DNA of 20,819 nt from Hydnum rufescens UP504 (GCA_014904985.1 MU129358.1:1-20819); one strand, 5' to 3'; numbered from the stretch's first letter, positions 8,114 through 19,658 are shown. Notes: generated by a model from the sequence alone, not told the origin. Numbers and translations are program-made.

Positions 8114-10555
8114 CCGGGCTATCTCCCCCTAACGCGGTTAGAGGCTGCACAATTCTAAGTGAAGTAAATCCGGTGTGGAATGCATGTACTTGGACCATGC
8201 ATCCGACTCCCGTCGTCCTTGAACTTTTTACCCGTTTATGAGACACGCCTGTTTTCTAGCGGTTCTGCAGTTCCTCAGATACGGAAGCTGTGGCTGCTAC
8301 AGTCACCTAATTTTTCGAGTTTCCAAATACATTTACAGCACTTCGTGAGCGCGGTTTTCGGCTATAGCAGTCCAGCTGGATGGGGTGAGGCCGTGAGGGT
8401 GTTGAATAAGTGAATAATTTAGTGAATTCAGGGAGTTCTGAAGAAAATTTTTGAGAAGCCAGCGAAGGGCCTTGATTGGATGAGAGTTTGAAGGGTCGTC
8501 CCAAGTGGTGGTCTGGCTCTTTGTTTGACAAGGAGTTCCCCGAGGCGGTTGACTCCCCAGAAAGCACAACAAGCTACGGCGGAAATCGAGATATCAAAAG
8601 GATCAGAACGGAGATTTAGGTGTTAACGAAGCACTTGAGGTGGTCAGTTGTGATAGGAGGGCGAGTAGCACGGGTTTTGGAGGTCGGGGCTTGGAGGCAA
8701 TAGCTTCTGAAATCGACAGCAAGTTTGTCGTCTCTGTGCCAGGGAACAACCTTCACAACGTGCCAGGTGGCGAGTACACAAGTAGGTCAATCTTGGAAAT
8801 TGGGAGACGGGATGATTCAGAAATTTTTGTAAGGTCACACCAGGGAGTCAAGTTGGCGGGAGCAGATCTGTAGCCTCCTAGGGTTCCGTGGGACCAAAGG
8901 GAATGTAGTGCGATATGGAAATTGGCAAGAGCGTCTCTGGAATATCGAGCTGCAAGGAGACCGGGGGTTACTTCTCTACCGATCATGGGTACGATTCCCG
9001 CCGTTATTCTACTGTTTGAATTTGCTTTAGCTGAACTTGTAATGTTGTACGCAGCCCCGAAATTTCGTTCGATCGCAAGAGTTCATCAGTACATTGCAGG
9101 GGAATGGGCTGAGGACTCGAATCCGCCCCTGCATGAGGTCTTATCGACGATTGATTCCTCAACATAAGTTTCGATCCCGGTCCTTGGGCAAGTCTAGGCA
9201 TGTGAAGGCCCTCGTCCTCCTCAATGTCGTTCTTGGGGTCGAGCTCACACTCGGGCTTCATACTACGAGTAAATCTAGTCCCTGTATCTTGAACGGATGG
9301 TGGATCTGAGATGTGGGGCGCAATTCGTATCATAGCCCGACTGTATTCCCCGGCACCGATGTTCGTAACCGCGGTAGAGTCATGATTTCGTTTGAATCTT
9401 ACGAGGTCGTCCTAACAGGCTGATTAGGTAGTCCATTCGTTCGGACACAACCAGCAGGCCCCTTGGGACCAGGACACTTGGGGCCCTGGTTGCTTGGCTA
9501 AGGCTCATGCCAGCCCCGGGAATTCCAGACTCTCGTACATCAGCAGCCATGGGTTTTGTGGACGTCGGCGTAATGAAGTATCAAAGTAAATGCTCTTCTG
9601 AGAGTGCTTCCGTTCCTACGGCAAGAGAGTTCGAACACTGTCACCTCTTGGGGTGCGCCGAGCGCTACTCTCGCGACGAGTGAGAGATTGTTTTTTTCTT
9701 TTTGGTCCATTGCTTTTAGGAGCATGTCCTCTTGGCATCCCAGCAAGGCGTGGGCGGCGAGGGTTGAGGTCGATTGACAACAGCAGATCTTCTTGCTGAA
9801 CTGTAGCGCTAGCACGAGCTGTCGCAGAGTCATAAGTGAACCAGTCAAACAACGGAAAGGTAACAGGCGAGTGTGCTTGGCATTTTGGAAGAATGTCAGA
9901 AGAGTGTTGCGTCATTACTTCTATTGAGCCTTGACTATTATAACTTTTGCGTTGCAGATTCCTTGAGATGCTATTTCAAAGGTTGCGAGTGGTGCTTTCG
10001 GCCCAGCCGATGACACGTCTCCCAGCTATCGGCGATCTTTCAGTTTCCAAGCTCACCACTTGCAGCCGGCAACTAGCCCTATTCCGAGGTCAGTTGAGGC
10101 ATCTACCCAGATGTCTGGGTTGATGGTAGCTCAGGAATGGAGCGCACGGAAGCATTAGGGATGGAGAGAGGACCGAGCCAGGTTCGCACGTCCCGCAATT
10201 GATTCTTTGTTGATACAGGAGATGTGATTAAGGCTACTGAGGAGAGGTTCAATGTCAACGGCAGATACACCATGGGAGGAACTGTTGGCAGTCCAAGCTT
10301 TGACATGAGCTTTGGATTTTTGAGCGGAAAAGACGCTGATCGGAACTGAAATTCCAATCAAAGCCTATGCATTAGTGGCCAACCAAGAGTGTGAAAATTA
10401 GAAATTAAGTCATTGACAACAAGGTCATAGTGAAACTGGGGATTTAAGTTGGCGGGCAAGGTTGGGGGGTGAATGGGAATGATGACATTAGCCCACTTTC
10501 TTTAGAAAGCTAGTGGGAGGGTGGGGTAGACTATATCCATCACTGTAGGGTGCTA
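8114..10555. other. Unassigned CpG-rich stretch with short open frames
   Basis: No family is recognised over about 2.4 kb. Protein-like pieces occur on both strands. On the minus strand, 9333-9004 contains PECELDPKNDIEEDEGLHMP and 9915-9616 contains a basic run (SNGPKRKKQSLTRRE). On the + strand, 8640-8873 reads GGEYTSRSILEIGRRDDSEI and about 10,212-10,345 reads NVNGRYTMGGTVGSPSFDM, opposite an equally open minus frame (10,357-10,103). None has a convincing start, splice structure or domain. They may be fragments of decayed genes. Confidence 0.25.
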
Positions 10556-10569
10556 CGCACCCATACCCT

Positions 10570-11096
10570 CAGACACCAGATCTGGAACAAGCACACCGCG
10601 CCCGGCGAATGGCCTCGGACACCAGATCCGGAACAAAGACATCAGCACACCGCACCCGGTGAGTGGCCTCGGACACCAGATCCGGAACAAAGACATCAAC
10701 ACACCGCACCCGGCGAGTGGCCTCGGACACCAGATCCAGAACAGAGACAGCATACCGCACCCGGCGAGTGGCCTCGGACACCAGATCCGGAACAATCAGC
10801 ACACCGCACCCGGCGAGTGGCCTCGGACACCAGATCCGGAACAATCAGCACACCACACCCGGCGAGTGGCCTTGGACACCAGATCCGGAACAATCAGCAC
10901 ACCGCACCCGGCGAGTGGCCTCAGACACCAGATCCGGAACAAAGACACCAGCACACTGCACCCGGCGAGTGGCCTCGGACACCAGATCCGGAACAAAGAC
11001 ACCAGCACACTGCACGCGGTGAGTGGCCTCGGACACCAGATCTGGAACAAGCACACTGCACCTGGCAAGTGGCCTCAGACGCCAGGTCTGGAGTGA
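10570..11096. repeat. Minisatellite, 11 copies of a 46-54 bp unit
   Basis: The anchor CAGATC(C/T)(G/A)GA recurs at 10577, 10623, 10677, 10731, 10782, 10831, 10880, 10929, 10983 and 11037, with a degenerate copy at 11083. Intervals are 46, 54, 54, 51, 49, 49, 49, 54, 54 and 46 bp. The unit reads roughly GTGGCCTCGGACACCAGATC, then CGGAACAA, an optional AGACA(T/C)C insert, then AGCACACCGCACCCGGCGA. Units lack stops, so long frames (up to 188 codons) run through in several frames on both strands. Since 49 and 46 are not multiples of three, the array is not kept in one coding frame. Units toward the right end show CG-to-TG/CA changes. It sits at the border between CpG-rich and CpG-poor sequence. 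Confidence 0.95.
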
Positions 11097-12430
11097 TAAC
11101 ACAGCATGTAAGGTAGGCGACATACAAAAGTCATCACTTCTGGAATCAAACTATCTCAAAATAAGCACACCTCTCCCAGGCTGGCCATGATTGCTTATGT
11201 GTTATTTGGCCACCTAGCACATGTAGATAGGATGTATTTCTATAACTTCTTGGTCTCAGAATGTCCATATATACCTGTGATCAGAAGTTATAATGTGAAA
11301 AGTTTGTCATGTTGGGAATCAACTTCCTTGTGCTTTCCAATTGTAGCAATGCAGTTGAACTAATTTAGGTTCAGACAATTTTGCACTCCGGAGCTCTCTG
11401 ACTGTATTGATTATGTAATACAATATCCTAATTTGGAAAGAACTGCTCACGTGCCTAGAGCCCCTCCTTGCCTGGCAATGGCTTTCAGCACACATAAGTG
11501 GAAGTATTGAGAAGCACCAGTATCTTTTGAAGATTGAAGATGTGGAGAAGAACTCACAGGCTGTAATCAGTGTCTTATGTAACAGATCCGGCATAAGCCG
11601 ACCATATCTTTTGACATGGATGGCCTAAAAATTAGCCCAATCATTGCAGTACCTTCATAAAAACCCATAAAGGCCTTTCCAACTGATCTCATTGCAGTTG
11701 CAGCCTCCAGACTCAAACTAAGAATTGTCCTTGACAGAATTTTGCAGTGCACAGCCACATCGGCATTAGCCAGCATAGTGATGACTTATGTATGTCATCT
11801 ACCTTACAATGGGGAGTGCCATGCAAGACAAAAGAAAAAGAGGTGCAAAGAACTTACAAATTTGAGCAAACTTTGAACAAGAGGTCACAAATTATACAAA
11901 ATTTGCCAGGAGATCCAGCTTTGGGAACTATTCCAATGGGCAAGGTTTGGAAACAGCTTCCTAGCCACATATCTGCTTCGATCAGGCCTAACATATGACC
12001 AAGCTGGACCTTGTCACAAAGTGTTTCTTGGCAAGGGCGGCATCTTTTTCTTCATGGTTCTTCAACAATGTGTTGAAATGCTTGTTGAAGGCATAAGCAT
12101 GTTGAGTTCACACTTGGAATGTGATTGGGCCAAGAATGAGTTGGGATATTCAGAGGGTAGAACTGTTAGCACCATTGAGCTGGGGTTGTTGCCAAGATTC
12201 TGTGTGTTTATGGTGATTGAGAGTAGTGGGGAGACAGTTAGAAAGATATGAAGAAAAGGATGCTCGGCGACTGTGAGCATGAGCAAGGGGAGTTTAGAAT
12301 ATGGTGGTGTGAAGATTCGTTGCTTGAGGAAATCATTTTATGTAATACATTTGTAATTCTCGCTTTATTCCTGGCATTCTCTTATCTAGCCTTGCATCTA
12401 GGTACTCATGCCTTGCACCTAGCTGCTGAA
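11097..12430. other. Unassigned CpG-poor stretch
   Basis: CpG is very scarce here. The longest frames are 91 codons (11,594-11,319 minus) and 83 codons (11,747-11,998 plus, with an EQTLNKRSQIIQNLPGDPAL segment), followed by a 76-codon + frame at 12,021-12,251. No family is recognised. Just before the B2 block, CCTTGCA(T/C)CTAG occurs twice (about 12,390-12,422). The composition suggests decayed repetitive DNA. Confidence 0.25.
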
Positions 12431-13656
12431 ACATGATAGTGTTTATGGAGAAATCTGGATGCACATCTATGTTGCAGCCATCCTTGACTCTAATTACCCA
12501 ACCTGCAGTGTGCTGAATCATCCTCAACATTATGCAGGGGTTGTATCTGCAATGGTTAGTGTGCTTTGCGAACTGGTGAGGCACAATCCCCAGTATTAGC
12601 CTCCCCCCCAATTATTCGATATTCTTGCCAAGTCTTCCAATAATTCAATGCTGATTAAAGTGATCAAGCTGATCTGTCCCTAATCATCCTATCTCCAGAA
12701 TATTACAGCGTCTAATGCTTCTGCTTGCTTCATTACCCCTCTCGTATTCTTATCTTAGCTAGGTGCTCTAGCCCTGTTCGAACCTACTGCAGAAACAAAT
12801 AACAATAACAGAGCTCATCTCAACAACACTGGTGGTGTCTCTGCTGTACGAATGTGTGCACACTTGCATTATCGGTGGTATGCGGGAAGGTCCAAGTGAC
12901 CAATCTCTGGTAAAGACGTCCACTGATAAACTGGCTGCATTTTTGTGTGACCCAGATCAGAACTGTGAGTTATGTTTGGACCCCCTTGCATAACGAAGCA
13001 TATATTGATGGTGTAGCAATGGAAAATCAGTGAAACACATTTCATTATTGGCAATGGCAAAAATCGTTCCTTTGCACCCCCATCTCGTTTCCACTCATCA
13101 AGATGGGATCATCTCCAGCATTGAAGATCAAGACAACAGCTTATCGAATGCGCGCTCTTGATCTTGTTTCTTCCATGGTTCGTCGTGGATATGATCTATA
13201 CAAACTGAATACTGACATTCACCACCAGGTGACTGACTATAAGCTAGAGTGAATTGTCCAGAGACTACCCTGCACTGAGCCAAGACAGTGCAACATCCAC
13301 CCTCCCAAGTGCTGCCCAATCTCTTGCACGCACAGCAGCAGCAGCAGCATCTGATGTCTCTGGCTATCTCAGTAACCCATGCAGATGCTGCCTCACCCAC
13401 ATCCTCGATACTCACTTCCACTTCCCAACTCAAAGTTTCCTGGTATTGCCATGTGTTCTTGCAACACATATGAGAATGTTACTGATTTTGAGTGGTATCT
13501 CTGTGCTGGTTGACCTGGCTTATGTTTCTAATGTGGGCTCTATTGGGTGCAATATCAATGACAAACTTGTCAATGTCATGGTGAGAGTTAAGGGTGTGAG
13601 AGCGTTTGCTACTAGGCTGATGCTCCACTTATTGAGCGATGAAATATTATTGGAAA
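12431..13656 (+). repeat. Duplicated block B, copy 2 (1,226 bp, CpG-depleted)
   Basis: Direct repeat of 5062-6288, starting at the same base (ACATGATAGTGTTT) and ending at TATTGGAAA, after which the copies diverge. Most differences replace CG of copy 1 by TG or CA. Examples: GGACGCACGTC is GGATGCACATC, CTCGACATT is CTCAACATT, and CTGGCGAGG is CTGGTGAGG. CG-to-AT style loss of both bases is also seen (TTTGCGG to TTTATGG). Confidence 0.95.
12431..13656 (+). pseudogene. AP-3 complex subunit delta pseudogene fragment, second copy
   Basis: The same adaptin-repeat segments as in the first copy are visible: GVVSAMVSVLCEL, then NPQY and a stop, PPPQLFDILAKSSNNSMLIK (about 12,595-12,657), SLLYECVHTCIIGG, the 52-nt intron (12,965-13,016), LPSAAQSLARTAAAAASDV (about 13,305), and LVDLAYVSNVGSIG (about 13,515). 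It stops at LLSDEILLE, so it covers only about the first 60% of the longer copy. Its poly-C run has one C more than the first copy, which keeps the reading frame across NPQY-stop-PPPQLF. The TAG there is shared by both copies and so predates the duplication or is common ancestry. The flanks on both sides differ from those of the first copy. Confidence 0.85.
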
Positions 13657-14980
13657 TTACATCATCATTGAAGATGAGGTGGGTACCATGCTGAAGGATG
13701 CAATCACTTCAGATGCTTTCAGGCTTTGCAGTATCCTATGAGGTGAACAGACATCTGCAGACTCTCCAGAATCCCACCTTTCCCCCAACAACTCTGTAGT
13801 CTTGAGAAAAGCCCATCATCTCCATCGTTTTGACCACCTTGATCAGTTGGACTGGAAGTTTCAACATTACATTACTGGGCCACTTGCAAATCCCATCATA
13901 TCCCTCATCTGTTGAATGCCACAACCTTTGTCCCAAAAAAATGATGACGGAAGATGATGGCAATCTAATGCAGTGAATCACTCACCTCTTGGACAGCTTG
14001 CTCTGTGGTGATAGTGATGTGCACACATTGTTCTATCTCAAAAGGACAATGGCATGCTTTGGATTTGGTGCTACTAACGTGTGTTGTCCAGGTGGTACCT
14101 CATAACTCATCTATTGCTGCACTGAGATCCACAATGCGGAACACTAGAGACAGCACAAAGTAGGTCAGCAACATCCCTATCGCCTGGTATGAGTGCATAA
14201 AACATGTGCTTTGGGGGGCGATGCACAATGACAGCCCAGATCATCACTTTACAGGGACTCATGTGGAGAGAGTTGAGAGAGGAACAGACAAGAGGTTAGG
14301 GATGAAACGGACCTAAGCACATGGACTAGAGTTTGGGTCCTGATCCTGTAGATTCATTACATCCACTAAGATCAAGGTAGACATGGGATGATATAGGAGA
14401 ACACTCTCCCAGCACCTCTCCTTTAGAGGACTACAATATCCCAGGCTGTTATGCTAACAGTGGGTCGATCTTAGCAGGTACAACTGTCACCCCAGGAACA
14501 AGCAAAGGATTGGACCAAGATGCAGTGTGTGCTGTAGCAGCAGTGTTGAGTCTTGATAGAGGCAGAGTGAACTCAAATGTTCATGCATGCATTAATATTG
14601 TCTATGAGAGGACTTCTCCGCATCAGAGTCGGGGTCTAAAGTAGGGCAAAAGGGGTCAAGGAATTACCCGAAACCCACATGGTTGTTGCCAAACTCACAA
14701 TTGCCTCCAAGACAGCAGGTCCACAAATCTCCAGTCCACATAAGGCAAGTCCATTCCAATTGCTCCTACCAAGATGACCACCTTGAGTGGGCTACATTGG
14801 CAGTACTCCATGACTTGGGCTCTACCATTCCCCAAGTCACTCTCCAGATGCTCATGAAGTTCTCAATACCTCCCCAGCCCAGTTTTGATAAGAAACTGCG
14901 ATTAATATGCTAAAGTAAATGTCCCATCCTCTCTAGTTCAGGTTGATGGAAAGCTTTTGACAAAGAGCCTAAAGATCAGC
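13657..14980. other. Unassigned CpG-poor stretch
   Basis: Only short frames are present, such as 81 codons minus (13,981-13,736) and 76 codons plus (14,683-14,913), and CpG is rare. The + strand frame ending near 14,913 lies just before the FunK1-like pseudogene and might belong to its degenerate upstream exon, but no motif supports this. Confidence 0.25.
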
Positions 14981-14985
14981 CTGGT

Positions 14986-16545
14986 ATGGAAGATGCATTG
15001 TTCAAGCCAATGGCAGAAATCTTCAAGAGGGTTGTCAGTGCAGTGATTGTGAGCTTGGGATTGAATCCACTTGTGCATGACAGCTCTATCAAACTGGTGC
15101 GCAATCCATCCATAGTGCCAATGTCCGCTGACAGGTATATGCTGCCAGGCCTGACCCCCATATGCTGGTCAAAGACAGACTGGGCAGGGTGAGTACATAT
15201 TGGGCAGATGTGGTTCTCTTGGACGAATACAAGCAGAAGGACAGAATTGAAGAATTGGACAATGGAAGTACTCTTTGCGAACTCTAAGCTGTGGTCCTTA
15301 CAATTTCCCCTAGGATGTACAGAAGTGTCTATGGAGTATGCAACACATCATGAGAGACAATCCATGCCAGCGTGCAACATTTGGTCTAATGATCGAAAAT
15401 ACCATGACAAGGACATGGTTCTGTTGTTGCTCTTCATTCATGTTTCCTGATAGGGAGATTGCCTGGCTTTGACCCTACCATGGCCCATGTCCCAGGGGAT
15501 CCAACACAATTCATCATTACTGTTCACTTCCATGACAATGAGAAACCAAGGAAGTTCTGTCTCGGAAAGAGGACATCTTTTGATCTTGATCTCTGACCTA
15601 GCAAGGCTGCTATCTAGCATGGACGGCTGGCACTGAGGGTTTTACTGTATTTTTGGCTGCACCGAAATCAACATTGAATGAGGAACCTAAATCAGCTCCC
15701 TATCTGGTTCCCTTCTTTCAGTTGTACCAGCTGTGTCATGGTTTGTCCAGTATTTGAGATGGCTTAAATTTAATCTGTTATTCTGCCTCTCAGACAACTC
15801 AGAATTGTCAATTCAATACCCAATCCTATAGTTGCCAAGAAGATGGACAATTCAAACTTTTGCCACTAGCACTTTCCCAGCAGTCTTAAGTACTGTGCTT
15901 GTGTTCTGACAGCACTGTTTTCTTGGTTGGAATTACGATCGCATGGGAAGATCTGAAGCAGATTCAGCAAACAGCGCAATGTATCATCTTTACACGAGAA
16001 TCCTCACATTGAAGCCGTTCTTCACATCTCACCTATGGATGGCACATTTGGGCTGAAGCTTGTAAAATGGCATGGTATTGTAGCATCCAAGCAGGAAGCC
16101 TACATGTCCAATGTTCATGCATCATGGATTCTGAGGAGAGAGAATGTCACACAAGGAATGGGCTAATGTCTCCAAGGTCATTCAGATCAAATCAGTATGT
16201 TTTATGGATAACTTGACTGTTCTTCCATTGAAGATTCCGTCACAATACAGTGTCAGCCTCTGGTCACATTTGATTCTCAAATTCTGCCTGGGGTGATTTC
16301 TGGCAACTGTACAATCACACTCTAGTCTATCAAATACAAGCTGCCCTTCTGCTGTGGCCAAGCATCTGTACTGATTTGATGTACTAGAATTGTGCATCAA
16401 GGACTTGCATCATGCTGACCATTGATAGCTTACAATCTTCACTGGTTCTTGGGGATACGTTACTTCAGGAAATATTCTCCTGGTTGCATCAGCAATGGGA
16501 ATGGGAATTGTGAAGGATCTTGGGTCTCTTTGGTGGCTCACCCAT
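14986..16545 (+). pseudogene. FunK1-like fungal-type protein kinase pseudogene
   Basis: Pieces match the FunK1 family pattern (fungal-type protein kinase domain, expanded in Agaricomycetes, function mostly unknown) in the right order but across several frames. The N-terminal part reads MEDALFKPMAEIFKRVVSAV and VRNPSIVPMSADRYMLPGL, then WADVVLLDEYKQKDRIEELD (about 15,199-15,258). The central part reads MRDNPCQRATFGLMIENTMT then RTWFCCCSSFM (about 15,350-15,445), and after a frame change GFDPTMAHVPGDPTQFIITV (about 15,466-15,530). A late segment near 16,453-16,535 reads YVTSGNILLV and then GIVKDL, resembling the catalytic-loop SSGNIL and the metal-binding region. The HRD triad before SGNIL is not present. 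Stops and at least three frame changes make it non-functional. CpG is strongly depleted. Confidence 0.6.
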
Positions 16546-16794
16546 GCACGGATTTCCAATGGTGTGTATCACCTCAAGCCTACCAAGGCCAGGGTTATTC
16601 TTGTGTTTTGGTGTCGTTAGGATCATTTCACTCAGCCTGTGTCAAATTAGACTGGCTATGTGCTAATGCCACACAGTTCACCACAAGCGTATCTGCAGGG
16701 CTCTTAGCCATAAGTAAGCCAGTATTCTAGCATTGTAATGCAAGTCATTTGACCTTGACCTCCAGTGGCTGGTGTGCTATATATTGGTCAAACC
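16546..16794. other. Unassigned stretch between kinase relic and transposon
   Basis: Sequence may be the far 3' end of the FunK1-like pseudogene; a frame runs to a stop at 16,728-16,730. No motif was identified before the TA target site of the transposon. Confidence 0.25.
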
Positions 16795-16796
16795 TA
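16795..16796. other. Left TA target-site duplication
   Basis: TA immediately precedes the CAGT terminus of the transposon and is matched by TA at 19,905-19,906, as expected for Tc1/mariner insertion. Confidence 0.85.
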
Positions 16797-16822
16797 CAGT
16801 CGTGGACAGGCAAAGTCATCCA
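16797..16822 (+). repeat. Left terminal inverted repeat, 26 bp
   Basis: Exact inverted match to 19,879-19,904. Sequence similarity ends directly after position 26. Confidence 0.95.
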
Positions 16823-17181
16823 ATTTATTTTGCCTCTGAAAGACTCCACAAAATCATCTGGAAATTATTTCTATGTCTTTACAGATGCTCTAAGAAGCTT
16901 AATACATGCTCAGCTGGTCCTAATTCTGTTTTTTTTTTTGACAATTACACAAAAAATTTGGCCAGACTCTTAAAATTAAGCGCCCAGGCTTGGGGTTGTG
17001 CCTGAATGTGGCTATTAACCAGGAGAGAGTGATTCTGTAGATATTATGTCCCCAGCTGTGCCCAGGAAGACAGAAATGTACAATTAGTTGGAGTGCGCTG
17101 AGCGGACTCAAATTCAGAAACACCTGCTTGACCTCCTGAATTGACTTAATGGGCGACGCCTGAATAACTTCTTATTTTCAG

Positions 17182-19658
17182 CAAATAAATGACCTGAATG
17201 ACTCTGATGATGAAGACTCCACCTGGGATCCATACAGTCACTGTGAAAATGCTGCATCCTGTTACATCGCCAGTGAAGATGCCGATCTTGATGATCCCGA
17301 TGATAATGATCTTGAGCAGGAGGATATTCGCATAAATAAGCAACTTGAGTCTCTTTCAGCAAGTCTTGATGCTGATGAGTGGCTGCCAAGTGGAAAGAAA
17401 AGGAGGACTGAATCTCAAGGTGTGCAATGTCCAAAATTCTATGGAAATCCTGATTTAGTTGGCCTTAGGTCGCCCAAAAACTTATGCCAAAGGCCCGGAC
17501 ATCGCAAGCAAGTCGGGGCGGACACAGCGCAGGTACAAGAAACAGATTGCCACTCAAGGGATGCTGGATTTTTTCCCTGCCCGTCGATCTCATCCTGTTT
17601 CATCTCCCGTCTATGTCTCCTCACGGTCCCCCTCCCCTCCTCAATTTAATGTTGATACAATGAATGAATCTCAATTTCCACTCAGTCCCAACCAACCTGA
17701 GTCCCCCCTGCCACTTGTCCCTATTGTACCCATTCCCAATTCCATGGGGGACATCTGCCCGAAGCGAGCTTGCATAATGAAGCCTATCACTGAAGATACT
17801 GGAGATTCGGACGATGACGAGGATGAGGAAATAGATGAGTTAATGCAGGGGCTTTCATCGCGGCCCCCGTCATTGGTGTTGCCGGGTTGGCCATACCTCT
17901 GCAATGAAATCGACAAGGTCCTGGAAAAGGAGAAGAAAGCACGCTGCCTTCCTTACAGCCAGGTGAGTGAAATCTCTCATATCTCAGAATATCACTGACA
18001 GGCTTTTTCAGCTCAATCAATACCAGCTATTGCGCAGTTTTGCCACTCTTCGCATTAAAGGACTTGGAAGGATTGCCGCCAGTATTCATATTGCCCAATC
18101 CAAACATACAGGGGATGGTGTTTGGTTTGCTCGGCGCATCCGCATGCTTTCGCGACACTTTCAAAAGTACGAACACCTTCCAATTGAGTCCCGAGGTGGA
18201 AGGCGCAAGGGCTCATGTCAACTGGAGGATGAAGATGTTGAAAGAGCTGCCGGGGCTGGTTACAAATACAAAAGACTGGTTCTGTCACTTCATCTCGATT
18301 TTGTCATGCCCTCAATGCCACCATCCTCCCTGATCTCGGTATTGCTCTCAAGAATCCACTATCAAACCGTACGGCCCAGTCGGTGGATGTTCAAACTGGG
18401 TTTTCGCCAGACAACTCTGCGAAAAGGGGTATATATGGATGGTCATGAATGCGAGGATGTTGTTCGTTATCGGAATGAAATCTTCCTTCCTGCAATAGCG
18501 AAATTTGAGTCTTGTATGACTCGGTATGAAGGAGAAGACCTGAAGAAACATGAGCCAAGTCTTCAACCTGGAGAAAAGCGCATTATCACACAGTTTCATG
18601 ATGAAAGCTGTTTCCATGTGAATGAATTTAAATTGTCAGCATGGTGTGTCCTCTGTCAAGGGCCTTGTCCTATTCTGTTTATTTACTGTTTGTTAGGCTA
18701 AAGCATGGCCAGTCGGTTCTCCAAAAGAAGAGCCAGAGGTCGTCTAATTCACGTGTCTGATTTTATCAATGAGGAAGATGGGCGCTTGGTTCAGCGTAAT
18801 GAGCATGGAAAAATTATTCGGGATGCACGAAAGGTCATCTACCCAGGTGCCTCTGGTGATTCCTGGTGGGACACAGAACAGCTTCTTACACAGGTGGATA
18901 TCTCAATGGATATCTTTAACTCAACACACCCAGATTGCCAGGCATTATTCATTTTCGACCAATCCTCCGCCCATGCCTCTCTTGGACCGGATGCCCTTCG
19001 AGCCTTTGACATGAATAAGGGAAATGGTGGGAAACAATGAAAACAGAAGGACACAGTCATCCCCGACACCAACCCTATGGCCTCAATGCGTGGGAAGCCA
19101 CAGAAGTTGACAACCGAAAGGGGTGATGCAAAGGGACTCCAAGACACACTTGAAGAGTGTGGCTTTGACACACAGGGCATGTGTGCCAAATGTGCTCCCA
19201 TATGTCCCTTCGAGAATGATAGGTGCTGTATGGCACGTCTCCTGAGCAAGCAAGATGATTTTGTCAACCAAATATCAATGCTTGAGGCCGCCATTACTGC
19301 CAGGGGCCATTTGTGTTTATTTTTGCCCAAATTTCACTGTGAGTTGAATCCTATCGAAATGGTAAGCAAAATATGAGTCTCTCAGGGGGTTTGTTGATAA
19401 ATTCCTTATTATACAGTACTGGGGTTATGCAAAGTATCGTTACTGGAGGTTTTTAAGACGTCATTTGCTGAGGCAAAGGAAATTGCCATCCAAAGTTTAG
19501 ATGCTTGTCCCATTGAGACCATCCAGCGCTTTATCAACCGGTCATGGCGCTTTATGTCTGCATACCACCTTGGACTTACAGGAAAGGCAGCAGAATGGGC
19601 AGTGAGGAAGCAAAAGTCCCACCACAGTGTCTGCGCAGCATGCTATGCTTGCAATTGA
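17182..19658 (+). pseudogene. DDE transposase of the Tc1/mariner-type element, multi-exon, inactivated
   Basis: Exons join at good fungal introns: acceptor TTTTCAG at 17,181; intron 17,420-17,468; 17,963-18,011 (donor GTGAGT, CTGAC branch site); 18,644-18,696; and 19,362-19,416 (donor GTAAGC). The N-terminal exon is acidic (DDPDDNDLEQED), then comes a basic region (GRPKTYAKGPD, RTQRRYKKQ) and a Ser/Pro-rich linker. YEHLPIESRGGRRKGS and the DNA-binding/helix part follow. Catalytic motifs are FHDES (first Asp, about 18,593), FIFDQSSAHAS (second Asp, about 18,950) and LPKFHCELNPIE (Glu, about 19,325-19,358), with a Cys-rich insert (MCAKCAPICPFENDRCC, about 19,180) before the last. Damage: -1 near 18,247 and +1 near 18,380 scramble about 45 residues, +1 near 18,734, TGA at 19,038-19,040 where CGA (Arg) is expected, and a frame change near 19,442. 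The C-terminus FINRSWRFMSAYHLGLTGKA is recognisable. The start codon is unresolved; an upstream exon near 17,050 is possible. Confidence 0.85.

Noticed and set aside
10570..11096. The tandem array as a CRISPR array
   Set aside because: Units are contiguous near-identical copies without unique spacers, in a fungal sequence.
10550..11116. A 188-codon repetitive open frame (HTAPGEWPRTPDPEQ units) as a real protein
   Set aside because: The repeat unit has no stop in several frames on both strands, and unit lengths of 49 and 46 bp do not preserve any frame, so the open frame is a by-product of the minisatellite.
16772..17005. Open frames across the left transposon end as genes
   Set aside because: They cross the TIR and the subterminal region, have no motif, and the SWTGKVI similarity to the minus frame at 19,698-20,141 comes only from the inverted repeats.
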